DNA of 64,000 nucleotides. Source: Wocania_A sp964021735. GTDB lineage: Bacteria > Bacteroidota > Bacteroidia > Flavobacteriales > Flavobacteriaceae. The stretch lies in NCBI RefSeq assembly GCF_964021735.1, contig NZ_CAXIBN010000001.1:1-64000 (forward strand), written 5' to 3'. Position 1 is the first letter of the stretch; each line of letters opens with the position of its first letter. Position numbers and translations under genes: made by a program. Under the pieces are notes generated by a model. The model saw only the letters and a list, made by a program, of their open reading frames with translations, made no database searches and was not told the DNA's origin. Shown here piece by piece: positions 7,548 through 18,495 of the stretch.

Positions 7548-8192
7548 ATGATTTTTAACAAACACACCGCTAGAAAAACCGCTGAGGTTTTATTACAAGT
7601 TAATGCTATAAAACTAAGCCCTAAAGAACCTTTTACATGGGCTTCTGGATGGAAATCACCAATTTATTGCGACAACAGAATTATATTATCCTTTCCTCCT
7701 ATTCGTAACTATATTCGGGAAGTTATGGCTAAGCAAATTGAAAAACATTATGGCAAACCAGATGTTATTGCTGGTGTTGCTACTGGTGCTATTGGTATTG
7801 GTATTTTGGTTGCAGAATATTTAGGCTTACCTTTTATTTATGTAAGACCAGATGCTAAAGGGCACGGTCGCAAAAACCAAATTGAAGGTTTTATTGAAAG
7901 CGGACAGAATGTTGTAGTTGTTGAAGATTTAATTAGCACAGGTAAGAGTAGTTTAAATGCTGTAAAAGCTTTAAAAGAAGCCAATATTAATGTAAAAGGA
8001 ATGGTTGCCATTTTTACTTATGGGTTTGATGTGGCTACCGAAAATTTTAAAAAAGAAAACATAAACCTTCATACCTTAAGCAATTACGAAAGTTTACTTG
8101 AGCAAGCTTTAGAAACTAATTATATATCTCAAAAAGAACTAGAAACTTTGTCTGAATGGAACACCAATCCTAGTGAATGGAACGCTAATTGA
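7548..8192 (+). CDS. pyrE: Orotate phosphoribosyltransferase
   Basis: This enzyme makes orotidine 5'-phosphate from orotate and PRPP in pyrimidine synthesis. The 214-residue protein shows the substrate-proximal WKSPIYCDNR, the Lys-rich KGHGRKNQIEG loop and the PRPP-binding motif VVVVEDLISTGKS (about residues 123-135). The start at MIFNKHTARK gives the normal length. An upstream in-frame extension is Lys/Leu-rich and has no family match. The sequence TAATTTTACG just upstream is a near match to a -7 box. Confidence 0.95.
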   Translation: MIFNKHTARKTAEVLLQVNAIKLSPKEPFTWASGWKSPIYCDNRIILSFPPIRNYIREVMAKQIEKHYGKPDVIAGVATGAIGIGILVAEYLGLPFIYVRPDAKGHGRKNQIEGFIESGQNVVVVEDLISTGKSSLNAVKALKEANINVKGMVAIFTYGFDVATENFKKENINLHTLSNYESLLEQALETNYISQKELETLSEWNTNPSEWNAN

Positions 8193-8270
8193 TAACATAA
8201 GTATGTTGTTTAGTTGTAATGCTGTTAAGATGCACGACTAAATAGCGTAACGACAAACAAATTACAACAA

Positions 8271-8666
8271 ATGAATTTAGAATCGCCCAAAATTAACGTT
8301 AATAAATCACCACAGGAGGTCTTTGATTTTTTATCTGATGTTAAAAACTTTGAATCTTTAATGCCAGAAAACATAAGTAAATTTGAAGTTTTAGATAACG
8401 ACAAATTTCTTTTTGCTTTAAAAGGCATGCCCGAAATAATACTTAAAAAGAAAGAAGCTATTGCTCCAAACAAAATTGTTTTAGGTGCTGCTGGTGGTAA
8501 ATTAGATTTTTCGCTTATTGGTAATATAATTGAAGTAGAAAATGACTCTAGCGAAGTGCAGTTAGAATTTACTGGCGACTTTAACCCTATGATGGCAATG
8601 ATGATTAAAGGTCCAATAAGTAAATTTATTGAAACTCTGGCTACTAGTATTCCAAAGGCTATTTAG
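8271..8666 (+). CDS. SRPBCC-family (START-like) protein
   Basis: This 131-residue single-domain protein has the SRPBCC helix-grip signature: NVNKSPQEVFDFLSDVKNFESLMP at the N-terminus and the long C-terminal helix (GPISKFIETLATSIP). Such proteins bind hydrophobic ligands, and the ligand here is unknown. The pyrE-SRPBCC-birA order is one I associate with Flavobacteria. Its stop overlaps the convergent birA stop by four bases. Confidence 0.8.
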   Translation: MNLESPKINVNKSPQEVFDFLSDVKNFESLMPENISKFEVLDNDKFLFALKGMPEIILKKKEAIAPNKIVLGAAGGKLDFSLIGNIIEVENDSSEVQLEFTGDFNPMMAMMIKGPISKFIETLATSIPKAI

Positions 8667-9391
8667 TACATTAAAGTAATTTCTTTAAGATCAAATTTCT
8701 TAACAATTTCGTCTTCTAAAAGCACTTGAAGTTTACCATATTTGGTAACACCCTTTATAAACCCAGAAAACAAATCACCTTCAGTGTTTTTAAATGTTGA
8801 AGGTTTATTTTTTCTAAATAAATTGGCCTCATATTCATTTTTAACAGCATCATATTCACCTTGCTGCAAAAGTTTGGAATATTCCTTAGTGTGCTTGATA
8901 ATACGATGCAAAATTTCATCTAAATTATAATGTACTCCTGTAATGTTTTTTAAAGACGATGCTTGAGGAAGATTGTTAAACTCCGTCTGATTTACATTAA
9001 TTCCAATACCAATAATTGTAGAATTAAGCTTGTTTTTTATGACATTTTCAATCAAAATCCCACAAACCTTCTTATCTACTGACAAAATGTCGTTAGGCCA
9101 CTTAATACTTAAATGAGGGATATTTAAAGTTTTTAAAGTTTTTAAAATCGCCAAAGAAATAGCCATGCTAATATAAAAAGGAAACTCAACCTCATGCAAA
9201 CGCAAATCCTTAAACATGCTAAAGATAAGGTTCTTACCCCTATCAGAATCCCAATTCGTACCCATTTGCCCACGACCATTTGTTTGGTATTCTGCAATAA
9301 CAACAGTATAATCGGCAACATCTTCATTACAAATCATTTCTTTTAAAAAAGAATTTGTTGAGTCGATGGCATTAAGTTTGATTATACGCAT
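8663..9391 (-). CDS. birA: Biotin-protein ligase (no DNA-binding domain)
   Basis: This ligase attaches biotin through biotinyl-AMP to the carboxyl-carrier lysine of biotin enzymes. The 242-residue protein has the adenylate motif GRGQMGTNW (about 38-46), SIKWPNDIL and CGILIE. It is the short, monofunctional type. The N-terminal helix-turn-helix found in E. coli BirA is missing, so it should not repress a biotin operon. A C-terminal SH3-like segment (FSGFIKGVTKYGKLQV) is present. It is convergent with the SRPBCC gene and divergent from rsfS. Confidence 0.95.
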   Translation of the reverse strand: MRIIKLNAIDSTNSFLKEMICNEDVADYTVVIAEYQTNGRGQMGTNWDSDRGKNLIFSMFKDLRLHEVEFPFYISMAISLAILKTLKTLNIPHLSIKWPNDILSVDKKVCGILIENVIKNKLNSTIIGIGINVNQTEFNNLPQASSLKNITGVHYNLDEILHRIIKHTKEYSKLLQQGEYDAVKNEYEANLFRKNKPSTFKNTEGDLFSGFIKGVTKYGKLQVLLEDEIVKKFDLKEITLMY

Positions 9392-9457
9392 TTACAAGTT
9401 ATTTTAAACCTTTAAAATCTTATGATTATTTTAAAGTATAAAGAACTAAAAAAATAA

Positions 9458-9465
9458 TAACTTTG
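9458..9465 (+). promoter_or_regulatory. -7 box of rsfS-ftsH
   Basis: TAACTTTG matches TAnnTTTG exactly and lies 19 bases before the rsfS ATG. No clear -33 TTG is present. Confidence 0.6.
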
Positions 9466-9484
9466 CACAAATTAAATAAAATTA

Positions 9485-9856
9485 ATGGCGAAAGAAAAAA
9501 TAAGCCCAGATCAATTAATATCTGTTATAATAAGTGGCATTGAAGATGTTAAAGGTAAAGAAATAAATATCCTAGATTTAAGAGATATAGAAAACACAGT
9601 TTGCGACTACTTTATAATTTGCGAAGGTACTTCAAACACACAAGTAAACGCCATAGTAAACTCAATTCAAAAAAAGGTAAGTAAAGAGTTAAAAGATAAC
9701 CCTTGGCATACAGAAGGTTTAGATAATGCCGAATGGGTATTAATAGACTATGTTAATATTGTTGTACATGTGTTTCAAAAACATATTCGAGAATATTATG
9801 ATATTGAGAGTCTTTGGGGAGATGCAAAAACAACAGTAATAGAAACTAGCTACTAA
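9485..9856 (+). CDS. rsfS: Ribosome silencing factor
   Basis: RsfS binds ribosomal protein L14 on the large subunit and blocks subunit joining during starvation. This 123-residue protein matches the family along its length: NILDLRDIENTVCDYFIICEG, the WHTEGLDNAEWVLIDYVNIVVHVF core and the YYDIESLWGDA end. It lies 5 bases before ftsH, and the pair probably forms one transcript from the -7 box at 9458. Confidence 0.96.
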   Translation: MAKEKISPDQLISVIISGIEDVKGKEINILDLRDIENTVCDYFIICEGTSNTQVNAIVNSIQKKVSKELKDNPWHTEGLDNAEWVLIDYVNIVVHVFQKHIREYYDIESLWGDAKTTVIETSY

Positions 9857-9861
9857 AACAC

Positions 9862-11814
<1,953 letters not shown>

Positions 11815-11843
11815 ATTTTAATTAATTTTGTTAAGCTTTTAGT

Positions 11844-11884
11844 AAAAATCTTAAATTAAGCCTATGGTTAATTTAAGATTTTTT
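11844..11884 (+). terminator. Rho-independent terminator after ftsH
   Basis: A perfect 16-bp AT-rich stem (11844-11859 with 11868-11883) has an 8-base loop and runs into a T-run. It separates ftsH from the phospholipid operon. Confidence 0.8.
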
Positions 11885-11891
11885 ATATTTG
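11884..11891 (+). promoter_or_regulatory. -7 box of LUD-cdsA-psd operon
   Basis: TATATTTG matches TAnnTTTG exactly and abuts the ftsH terminator, 39 bases before the LUD gene ATG. Confidence 0.55.
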
Positions 11892-11930
11892 ATAAACCCC
11901 TAAAAAATTGAGTTAATAGCATCAACCTAA

Positions 11931-12539
11931 ATGAGTCTTTTTAGAAAATTTTTTGGATCAAAGTCTGATAGTTCACAAGAAGAACTAAAATCCAATGATA
12001 GAGGCAAGTATATGCCTGAAATAAAACTACCAATAGACGAAAGGTTTACCATAAACTTTAAAGCTAATGGTGGTAAGTTTCTGTATTGTGAAGACTTAAA
12101 TGAAATCTTCCAAAACTTAGAAAGCATTATTGATGAAAACAAATGGAATGATAAAAAAACTCTTTTATTAGATGAAAATTTAAAAGATAAATTCAAAAAT
12201 TCTAATATTCAAACTACCGCTAGAATTAGCGACTCTACTTTTTTCTTAACCACTTGCGAAAACTTAATTGCTAACGATGGTTCTTTACTAATTTCTTCAA
12301 AACAGATATACGAAAAGAAACTCCCAGAACTTCCTATAAATTTTATTGTTTTTGCTACCACAAGTCAAATTGTAGAAAATATTGGTGAGGGGTTACGTGG
12401 TATAAAATCTAAAAACAGACAAAGAATCCCAACAAATATCACCACCATAAAACACTTTAAATCTAATGATGATAAAGATTTCTTAAGTTATGGTAGTAGT
12501 GCAAAAAACTTATATCTATTACTTTTAGAAGATTTATAA
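11931..12539 (+). CDS. LUD-domain protein
   Basis: This 202-residue protein resembles the LUD (LutC/YkgG) family, with the C-terminal phrases SDSTFFLTTCENLIANDGSLLISS and LPINFIVFATTSQIVENIGEGL. LutC homologues take part in lactate utilisation, but no LutA or LutB iron-sulfur partners are seen here, so that function should not be transferred. It starts the operon LUD-cdsA-psd-acyl-CoA-binding protein, and the short 4-base gap to cdsA suggests coupling. I recall this ftsH-LUD-cdsA order from other Flavobacteria. Its role is unknown. Confidence 0.75.
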   Translation: MSLFRKFFGSKSDSSQEELKSNDRGKYMPEIKLPIDERFTINFKANGGKFLYCEDLNEIFQNLESIIDENKWNDKKTLLLDENLKDKFKNSNIQTTARISDSTFFLTTCENLIANDGSLLISSKQIYEKKLPELPINFIVFATTSQIVENIGEGLRGIKSKNRQRIPTNITTIKHFKSNDDKDFLSYGSSAKNLYLLLLEDL

Positions 12540-12543
12540 ATAG

Positions 12544-13365
12544 ATGAAAGAAACCTTAATACGAGCTCTATCTGGTTTGATTTACGTTTTACTATTAATA
12601 GCCTGTTTATTTAACGAGCATGCATTAATCATCCTTTTCTTTGGTTTTGGACTAATCTGTATGGGAGAATTCAAAAAGCTTATTCAACTAAGAAGTATTA
12701 TTCCTTATTTTCTTTTTATTTTACTTTATTTAGTTTTTGGCTATTGGCAACTCGTGTTAAACACCAATACAGGTTTAGATGAAGCCACACAAATATTAAT
12801 GGTAATTACCATTTTTGTGGAGTTATTTTTAATAAAAGATTTGTTTTCAGAAAAAACTATTCCGCTGTTTAGTTCTAAACGATTCATCCTTACAACCTTT
12901 TATATTTCGAGTGCTTTTGTGTTCTTAATATTAATTGCAAATTATCATCATACTTATAATCCAAGTATATTATTAGGATCTTTTATTTTAGTTTGGATAA
13001 ACGATTCGTTCGCTTATTTAGTTGGTAAAAATTTTGGAAAACAAAAATTATTCGAAAAAATTTCACCTAAAAAAACCGTCGAAGGGTTCTTGGGTGGTTT
13101 GTTTTTCTCCTGTATTGCAAGTTATTTTATTGCTACCTTTACAGAAACACTAAACTTTACAAATTGGTTAATTTTAAGTATTATTATTAGTGTATTTGGA
13201 ACTTTGGGAGATTTAATTGAATCGAAATTTAAACGTCAAGCCAACGTTAAAGACAGTGGTATTATTATGCCTGGACATGGTGGATTGCTAGATAGGCTAG
13301 ATAGTATTATTTTTGCTGCACCATTTATATATTTATTTTTAAGAATTTTACAATATGTTTCATAA
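12544..13365 (+). CDS. cdsA: Phosphatidate cytidylyltransferase
   Basis: This integral membrane enzyme makes CDP-diacylglycerol from phosphatidic acid and CTP. The 273-residue protein has about seven or eight hydrophobic segments and the C-terminal family signature: DSFAYLVGKNFGK, SPKKTVEGFLGG, then GDLIESKFKRQANVKD and MPGHGGLLDRLDS with the catalytic acidic residues. It overlaps psd by 11 bases, so two consecutive steps toward phosphatidylethanolamine are encoded together (the serine transferase is elsewhere). Confidence 0.96.
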   Translation: MKETLIRALSGLIYVLLLIACLFNEHALIILFFGFGLICMGEFKKLIQLRSIIPYFLFILLYLVFGYWQLVLNTNTGLDEATQILMVITIFVELFLIKDLFSEKTIPLFSSKRFILTTFYISSAFVFLILIANYHHTYNPSILLGSFILVWINDSFAYLVGKNFGKQKLFEKISPKKTVEGFLGGLFFSCIASYFIATFTETLNFTNWLILSIIISVFGTLGDLIESKFKRQANVKDSGIIMPGHGGLLDRLDSIIFAAPFIYLFLRILQYVS

Positions 13366-14011
13366 AGAAGGACATAAAATTATATTTGTAACACTGGTTA
13401 TAGTTGTTGCAGCGTTTTTACTAGTTGATAGTTTTATAAATATATCGTGGCTACGAACTCTAGTTTTAATTGTATTTCTAATTTTATTTATATTAATTCT
13501 GCAGTTTTTTAGAAATCCTAAACGACTTACTTCTTTTAACGATAAGCAAGTAGTTTCTCCTGTTGATGGTAAAGTTGTGGTTATTGAAGAGGTTTTCGAA
13601 AAGGAATATTTTAAAGAAAAACGCCTACAAGTAAGTGTATTTATGTCTCCAATAAATGTGCATGTAACACGTTACCCAATCAGTGGAAATGTGATTTTCA
13701 GTAAATATCACCCAGGTAAATATTTAGTAGCATGGCATCCTAAAGCGAGTGAAGAAAACGAACGAACAACTGTTGTTGTAGAAAATGAAACCTACGGAAA
13801 AGTACTTTACAGACAAATTGCAGGTGCTTTAGCAAAACGTATTGTTAATTATGCTAAACAAAACGATAAAGCTATTCAAGGTGCAGATTCTGGGTTTATA
13901 AAATTTGGCTCGAGGGTTGATTTATTTTTACCTTTAAACACTAAAATAAAAGTACAGCTTAACCAAAAAGTAAGGGGTGGCGAAAGTATTATTGCAGAAA
14001 TTAATGAGTAA
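13355..14011 (+). CDS. psd: Phosphatidylserine decarboxylase family protein
   Basis: This 218-residue short-form, pyruvoyl-dependent decarboxylase converts phosphatidylserine to phosphatidylethanolamine. There are two N-terminal hydrophobic segments (about 8-50), the VVSPVDGKVVVIEE strand, the MSPINVHVTRYPISG His-containing motif and the self-cleavage motif FGSRVD (about residues 185-190), where the Ser becomes the pyruvoyl group. Its last eight bases overlap the acyl-CoA-binding protein start (ATGAGTAA), indicating coupling. Confidence 0.93.
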   Translation: MFHKEGHKIIFVTLVIVVAAFLLVDSFINISWLRTLVLIVFLILFILILQFFRNPKRLTSFNDKQVVSPVDGKVVVIEEVFEKEYFKEKRLQVSVFMSPINVHVTRYPISGNVIFSKYHPGKYLVAWHPKASEENERTTVVVENETYGKVLYRQIAGALAKRIVNYAKQNDKAIQGADSGFIKFGSRVDLFLPLNTKIKVQLNQKVRGGESIIAEINE

Positions 14012-14270
14012 TAGTGAGTTAGACATAGAGTTTCTTGATGCTGTTAATCGTGTAAATGCGCATACCGATCCTTTTCCTGCCGATACGCTTTTAAAGCTCT
14101 ACGCTTACTACAAAAGAGCTACTAATGATTATGGAAAACCACGAAGCAGAAAGCCCATAATTAATGCCTTTAAAACCAATGCTTTATTTCAAACTGAAAA
14201 CATTACCGAAGACGAAGCCAAACAAGAGTATATTAACTTGGTAAACAATTACTTTTTGTATAGAAAGTAA
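14004..14270 (+). CDS. Acyl-CoA-binding protein
   Basis: This 88-residue protein matches the acyl-CoA-binding (ACBP) four-helix family: FLDAVNRVNAHTD, LLKLYAYYKRATNDYG with the YxxYKxAT-type core, and KTNALFQTENITEDEAKQEYINLV. ACBPs buffer long-chain acyl-CoA in the cytosol. The start at 14004 gives family length. An upstream in-frame extension would overlap psd further. Its place directly after cdsA-psd links acyl-CoA handling to phospholipid synthesis. The usual Trp of helix 3 is not seen (the position reads AFKTNAL). Confidence 0.85.
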   Translation: MSNSELDIEFLDAVNRVNAHTDPFPADTLLKLYAYYKRATNDYGKPRSRKPIINAFKTNALFQTENITEDEAKQEYINLVNNYFLYRK

Positions 14271-14283
14271 TGGTATCTTATCT

Positions 14284-15483
14284 TTAATCTTTAAAAATAA
14301 ACGTGCTATTTAAGTTAATAATGGCATCATTTTTACTATTCACAATTCTTTTAGAACGCAAATACCTATTTAAATTGTAAGCATCAAAGTTTACAGCATT
14401 CTTATCAACACTGCCTATTTTTACTTGTCCAGAAGAATGAATAAACTCATTGTTACCAATCCACATACCTACATGAACTACTTTTTCAGCAGTAGAATCG
14501 GTTGCTTTTCTACCAAAAAACAATAAATCACCTGGAGCTAATTGAGAAAAATTCTTTATTTCATCAGTTAATTTACCTGTATGAACTTGCTGTGAAGCAT
14601 CTCTTGGAATAACCATTCCGTTTAAAAAATAAACTGTTTTTGTAAATCCACTACAATCAACACCTTTTGTTGATGTCCCTCCCCATAAATAAGGTAGCCC
14701 CATTAATTTTTTTGATGTTGTAATTAATGATTCTGCCGTTGGCTTTGTTTTTTGTAACCAATCTGTATATAACTGTGCTTCTTTTTTGTTAATAAAAGCT
14801 ATTCTACCATCTGGATATTTTACCTTGTAAAATCCATTTTCTTCATCTAAAAGAACTAGAATATTACCTGCAACTATATCTGAAATAACTTGAGACTCCT
14901 TATTTGATTTTGAATAAGTGCTTCCTGTAATATTCGTATATATAACTTTAGGTAAAGATTTCCAAGAAGATAAATCGGATGTAGTAATTTCTATAATGCC
15001 TCCATCGTCAACCCATGCTAAATACTTATCTGGAGTCTGGATTAGTGTCCAACTACCTTCTTTTTTAAGTAAATTAACAGGTGTTCCTAAAAGCGCTTGA
15101 GTTGCTAATTCTGCTGAATGTTTTGGATTGCTTCTTAAATTCGCAACTGAAATGTTAACCAAACCAAATATGTTTCCATTTAATTCTTTTGAAGGCAGCA
15201 TTTGAATACTATCAATAAAGTTGATGCTTTTTGCCTTTAATTTATCTTTTAATGCATTTATAGCTTTGGGCAAGTTACTTTCTCCTTTTAACAAATAGCT
15301 TTCCTTTTGTTTTATAGCTTCTACATTAAATAGTGCAACTCGCTTATCTGGAGCGTATTCAGCTTTAACTAGAGATATATCATCACTTAATACATTATCT
15401 TCTATAGCGTCTTTTTCCTTACAAGAAGTAAAAATTAGTAATACTATAAAAGTATATAGTAGCTTTATAAAAATATTTTTCAT
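14284..15483 (-). CDS. NlpC/P60 peptidoglycan hydrolase lipoprotein
   Basis: This 399-residue lipoprotein (lipobox FTSC, Cys21) has two SH3-like segments (about 115-170 and 185-245) and a C-terminal NlpC/P60 domain. The catalytic Cys is in GVDCSGF (Cys277) and the His in VVHVGMW (His337). Such enzymes cleave gamma-D-Glu-meso-diaminopimelate links in stem peptides. The start MKNIFIKLL is chosen because it begins a proper lipoprotein signal. An in-frame extension of nine residues exists upstream. It lies downstream of valS on the same strand, 55 bases away. Confidence 0.92.
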   Translation of the reverse strand: MKNIFIKLLYTFIVLLIFTSCKEKDAIEDNVLSDDISLVKAEYAPDKRVALFNVEAIKQKESYLLKGESNLPKAINALKDKLKAKSINFIDSIQMLPSKELNGNIFGLVNISVANLRSNPKHSAELATQALLGTPVNLLKKEGSWTLIQTPDKYLAWVDDGGIIEITTSDLSSWKSLPKVIYTNITGSTYSKSNKESQVISDIVAGNILVLLDEENGFYKVKYPDGRIAFINKKEAQLYTDWLQKTKPTAESLITTSKKLMGLPYLWGGTSTKGVDCSGFTKTVYFLNGMVIPRDASQQVHTGKLTDEIKNFSQLAPGDLLFFGRKATDSTAEKVVHVGMWIGNNEFIHSSGQVKIGSVDKNAVNFDAYNLNRYLRSKRIVNSKNDAIINLNSTFIFKD

Positions 15484-15538
15484 AATTAAATTTATTTTAT
15501 AATGAAACAAAATTAAAAAACTACAAAAGCCACTTTGT

Positions 15539-18172
15539 TTACTTTAAACTTATTAAACTAGCTTTTAATGTTTCAATCTTTGCCAAAGCATCTGCTTCTT
15601 TTTTCTTTTCGCTTGCTACTACTTGCTCGGGTGCACCTGAAACAAATTTAGCGTTTGAGAGTTTCTTTTGTACCGATTTCAAAAAGCCTTCGGTGTAGTT
15701 TAACTCTTCTGTTAACTTTTTAACCTCAGCTTCAACATCAATATTTCCTGCCATTGGCACAAAATACTCGTTAGATTTTACTCTAAAAGTTAAAGCACCC
15801 TCAACTGGTTCAGAAACATAATCAACATTTTCGAGATTACCTAATTTAGCTATAATAGCATCAAAAGTTTTGCCTGAATTTTCATTATTAATTATCGAAA
15901 ACCCAATAGCATCTTTAAAGGCAATGTTTTTTTGTTTTCTAATGGTACGAATACCCGAAATAACTTCGGAAGCAAAATCAAACTCAGGAATTAGCGTATT
16001 ATTCACTGTTTTATTTTCTGGCCATTTTGCTACTATTAAAGCTTCATCTGGAGTACGTTCTGTAATATGCTGCCAGATTTCTTCGGTTAAAAATGGCATA
16101 AACGGATGCAGTATTTTTAAATTATTCTCTAAAATGGAAATGGCAGCATTGTAAGTTTTCTTATCAATAGGTTGCTGATATGCTGGTTTTATCATTTCTA
16201 AAAACCATCCGCAAAAATCGTCATAAATTAACTTATACATACTCATTAGAGCATCACTCAAACGGTATTTACTAAAATGATCTTCAATTTCAGATAAAGC
16301 CTTTTGGAATTTCGCTTCAAACCAATCAATTGCTATTTTAGAAGACTCTGGCTGATTAATCTCTGCTACTTCCCAACCATTAATTAATCTGAAAGCATTC
16401 CATGTTTTATTAGCAAATCCTTTCCCTTGATTACATAAAGCTTCATCAAACATTAAATCGTTTCCAGCGGCAGAGCTCAACAATAACCCAACACGAACAC
16501 CATCGGCTCCATAAGTTTCAATGAGTTTTAATGCATCTGGCGAGTTTCCTAAAGATTTACTCATTTTACGACGTTGCTTATCGCGTACCAAACCTGTTAA
16601 ATATACATTCTCGAAAGGTTTTTCGTTTTTATATTCATAACCAGCAACAATCATTCGCGCTACCCAAAAGAATAAAATATCTGGCCCAGTAACTAAATCG
16701 TTGGTAGGGTAATAGTATTTTATGTCCTCATTTTCAGGGTTTCTAATACCATCAAACACACTCATTGGCCATAACCAAGACGAAAACCAAGTGTCAAGTG
16801 CGTCTGTTTCTTGATGCAAATCATTAGTTGCTAGTTGGGGGTTGTTAGTTTTTTCTCTAGCTTTTTCAAGAGCTTCATCAATAGTTTCAGCTACAACAAA
16901 ATCTTCTTTTCCATCGCCATAATAATATGCAGGAATTTGTTGTCCCCAAAGTAATTGACGTGAGATATTCCAATCGCGTACATTTTCCATCCAATGGCGA
17001 TAGGTGTTTTCAAACTTTTTAGGGAATAGCTTAATTTCAGGATTTTCATCTAAAACTGCCTTTAAAGCTGGTTTAGCTAATTCTTCCATTTTTAAAAACC
17101 ATTGATCGCTTAAACGGGGCTCAATTACAGCATGTGTACGCTCGCTAGTCCCAACTTTATGGGTAATATCTTCGGTTTTAACCAAAATTCCCATATCGTC
17201 TAATTCTTTGGCTATATCTTTTCTAGCAACTACTCTATCTTTACCTTCATGGTGCAATCCGTAGCTATTTAACGAAGCATCCTCATTAAGGATATCTATA
17301 ATTTCAAGATTATGCCTATCGCCTATTTCTTTATCGTTAACATCGTGAGCAGGTGTTACTTTTAGGCATCCTGTACCAAACTCAATATCAACATAATCGT
17401 CTTCAATAATGGGAATAATTCGATTACAAATTGGCACAATTACCTTTTTACCTTTTAAGCTTGTAAAACGCTCATCATTTGGGTTTATACAAACTGCCGA
17501 GTCACCTAAAATAGTTTCAGGACGTGTTGTTGCAATAGTTATAAATCCATCTTCGTCTTCAATTTTATACTTTACATAGTACAATTTGTCAGTCCGTTCA
17601 ACATGATTTACTTCTTCGTCTGACAAAGTTGTTTTAGCTTCAGGGTCCCAATTCACCATACGATATCCGCGGTAAATCAAACCTTTTTCATATAAATCAA
17701 CAAAAACCTTAATAACAGCTTCACTCATGTCGTCATCCATGGTGAATTTTGTTCTATCCCAATCGCACGAACAACCTAGTTTTTTTAACTGTTCAAGAAT
17801 AACACCACCATATTCGTGCGTCCAATCCCATGCATGCTTTAAAAACTCATCACGAGACAAATCATTTTTATCAATGCCTTGTTCTTTTAATTTAGCAACT
17901 ACTTTAGCCTCGGTAGCAATAGATGCGTGATCTGTACCAGGAACCCAACACGCATTTTTTCCTTGTAAACGTGCACGGCGAATTAACACATCCTGAATGG
18001 TATTATTCAACATATGCCCCATGTGTAATACGCCCGTAACGTTTGGTGGTGGAATTACAATGGTATATGGCTCTCTTTCGTCTGGCTCTGAATGAAAATA
18101 ATTATGTTTCATCCAGTAATCGTACCACTTACCTTCTACCTCTCTTGCATCGTATTTTGATGGAATTTGCAT
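15539..18172 (-). CDS. valS: Valine-tRNA ligase
   Basis: This enzyme charges tRNA-Val and edits misactivated threonine. The 877-residue class I synthetase has the HIGH-type motif in PPNVTGVLHMGHM (about 40-52), the editing domain with TTRPETILGDSAV, KMSKS near residue 535, the DALD-type anticodon-binding region and a C-terminal coiled-coil arm (VEAEVKKLTEELNY). The start MQIPSKYDAREVEGKWYDYW fits the family and follows a -7 box at 18203-18210. Confidence 0.98.
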   Translation of the reverse strand: MQIPSKYDAREVEGKWYDYWMKHNYFHSEPDEREPYTIVIPPPNVTGVLHMGHMLNNTIQDVLIRRARLQGKNACWVPGTDHASIATEAKVVAKLKEQGIDKNDLSRDEFLKHAWDWTHEYGGVILEQLKKLGCSCDWDRTKFTMDDDMSEAVIKVFVDLYEKGLIYRGYRMVNWDPEAKTTLSDEEVNHVERTDKLYYVKYKIEDEDGFITIATTRPETILGDSAVCINPNDERFTSLKGKKVIVPICNRIIPIIEDDYVDIEFGTGCLKVTPAHDVNDKEIGDRHNLEIIDILNEDASLNSYGLHHEGKDRVVARKDIAKELDDMGILVKTEDITHKVGTSERTHAVIEPRLSDQWFLKMEELAKPALKAVLDENPEIKLFPKKFENTYRHWMENVRDWNISRQLLWGQQIPAYYYGDGKEDFVVAETIDEALEKAREKTNNPQLATNDLHQETDALDTWFSSWLWPMSVFDGIRNPENEDIKYYYPTNDLVTGPDILFFWVARMIVAGYEYKNEKPFENVYLTGLVRDKQRRKMSKSLGNSPDALKLIETYGADGVRVGLLLSSAAGNDLMFDEALCNQGKGFANKTWNAFRLINGWEVAEINQPESSKIAIDWFEAKFQKALSEIEDHFSKYRLSDALMSMYKLIYDDFCGWFLEMIKPAYQQPIDKKTYNAAISILENNLKILHPFMPFLTEEIWQHITERTPDEALIVAKWPENKTVNNTLIPEFDFASEVISGIRTIRKQKNIAFKDAIGFSIINNENSGKTFDAIIAKLGNLENVDYVSEPVEGALTFRVKSNEYFVPMAGNIDVEAEVKKLTEELNYTEGFLKSVQKKLSNAKFVSGAPEQVVASEKKKEADALAKIETLKASLISLK

Positions 18173-18202
18173 ACTTTGGAATAGTTTTTGAATATTGATG
18201 TG

Positions 18203-18210
18203 CAAAAGTA
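18203..18210 (-). promoter_or_regulatory. -7 box of valS
   Basis: On the minus strand, TACTTTTG (TAnnTTTG) ends 30 bases before the valS ATG. No clear -33 TTG was found. Confidence 0.55.
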
Positions 18211-18436
18211 CTTATATTTCTTTTTCTATGAAATGAGCATGATGAAAAGTTTACATTTAGTTTGAACTCTTGAAATACGAATTACGTTTGATAATTATAT
18301 CAAATATAAATCATCAGACGATAGTTTTAACTGTGATTGATAAAGATGATTCTTTATTATTTTAATTGCAAATAAAGAAAAGTTGTATGTACTTATAACT
18401 AAGTTGAATATGTTAACATACGTGCATTACATCTAA
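18211..18436. other. Non-coding spacer between valS and DUF1573
   Basis: This AT-rich spacer lies between divergent genes. I see no reading frame with family character, no tRNA-like fold and no strong hairpin. It includes short inverted pieces such as GTTAAC (18412-18417) that are too small to call. Confidence 0.5.
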
Positions 18437-18444
18437 TATTTTTG
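18437..18444 (+). promoter_or_regulatory. -7 box of DUF1573 gene
   Basis: TATTTTTG matches TAnnTTTG exactly, 51 bases before the chosen ATG at 18496. The upstream in-frame codon at 18442 lies inside this box, which favours the later start. Confidence 0.55.
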
Positions 18445-18495
18445 CAGATTGTAGAAAAAGTAAGTATGTTTGACTTGAATTTAAAATTAAAAGTA

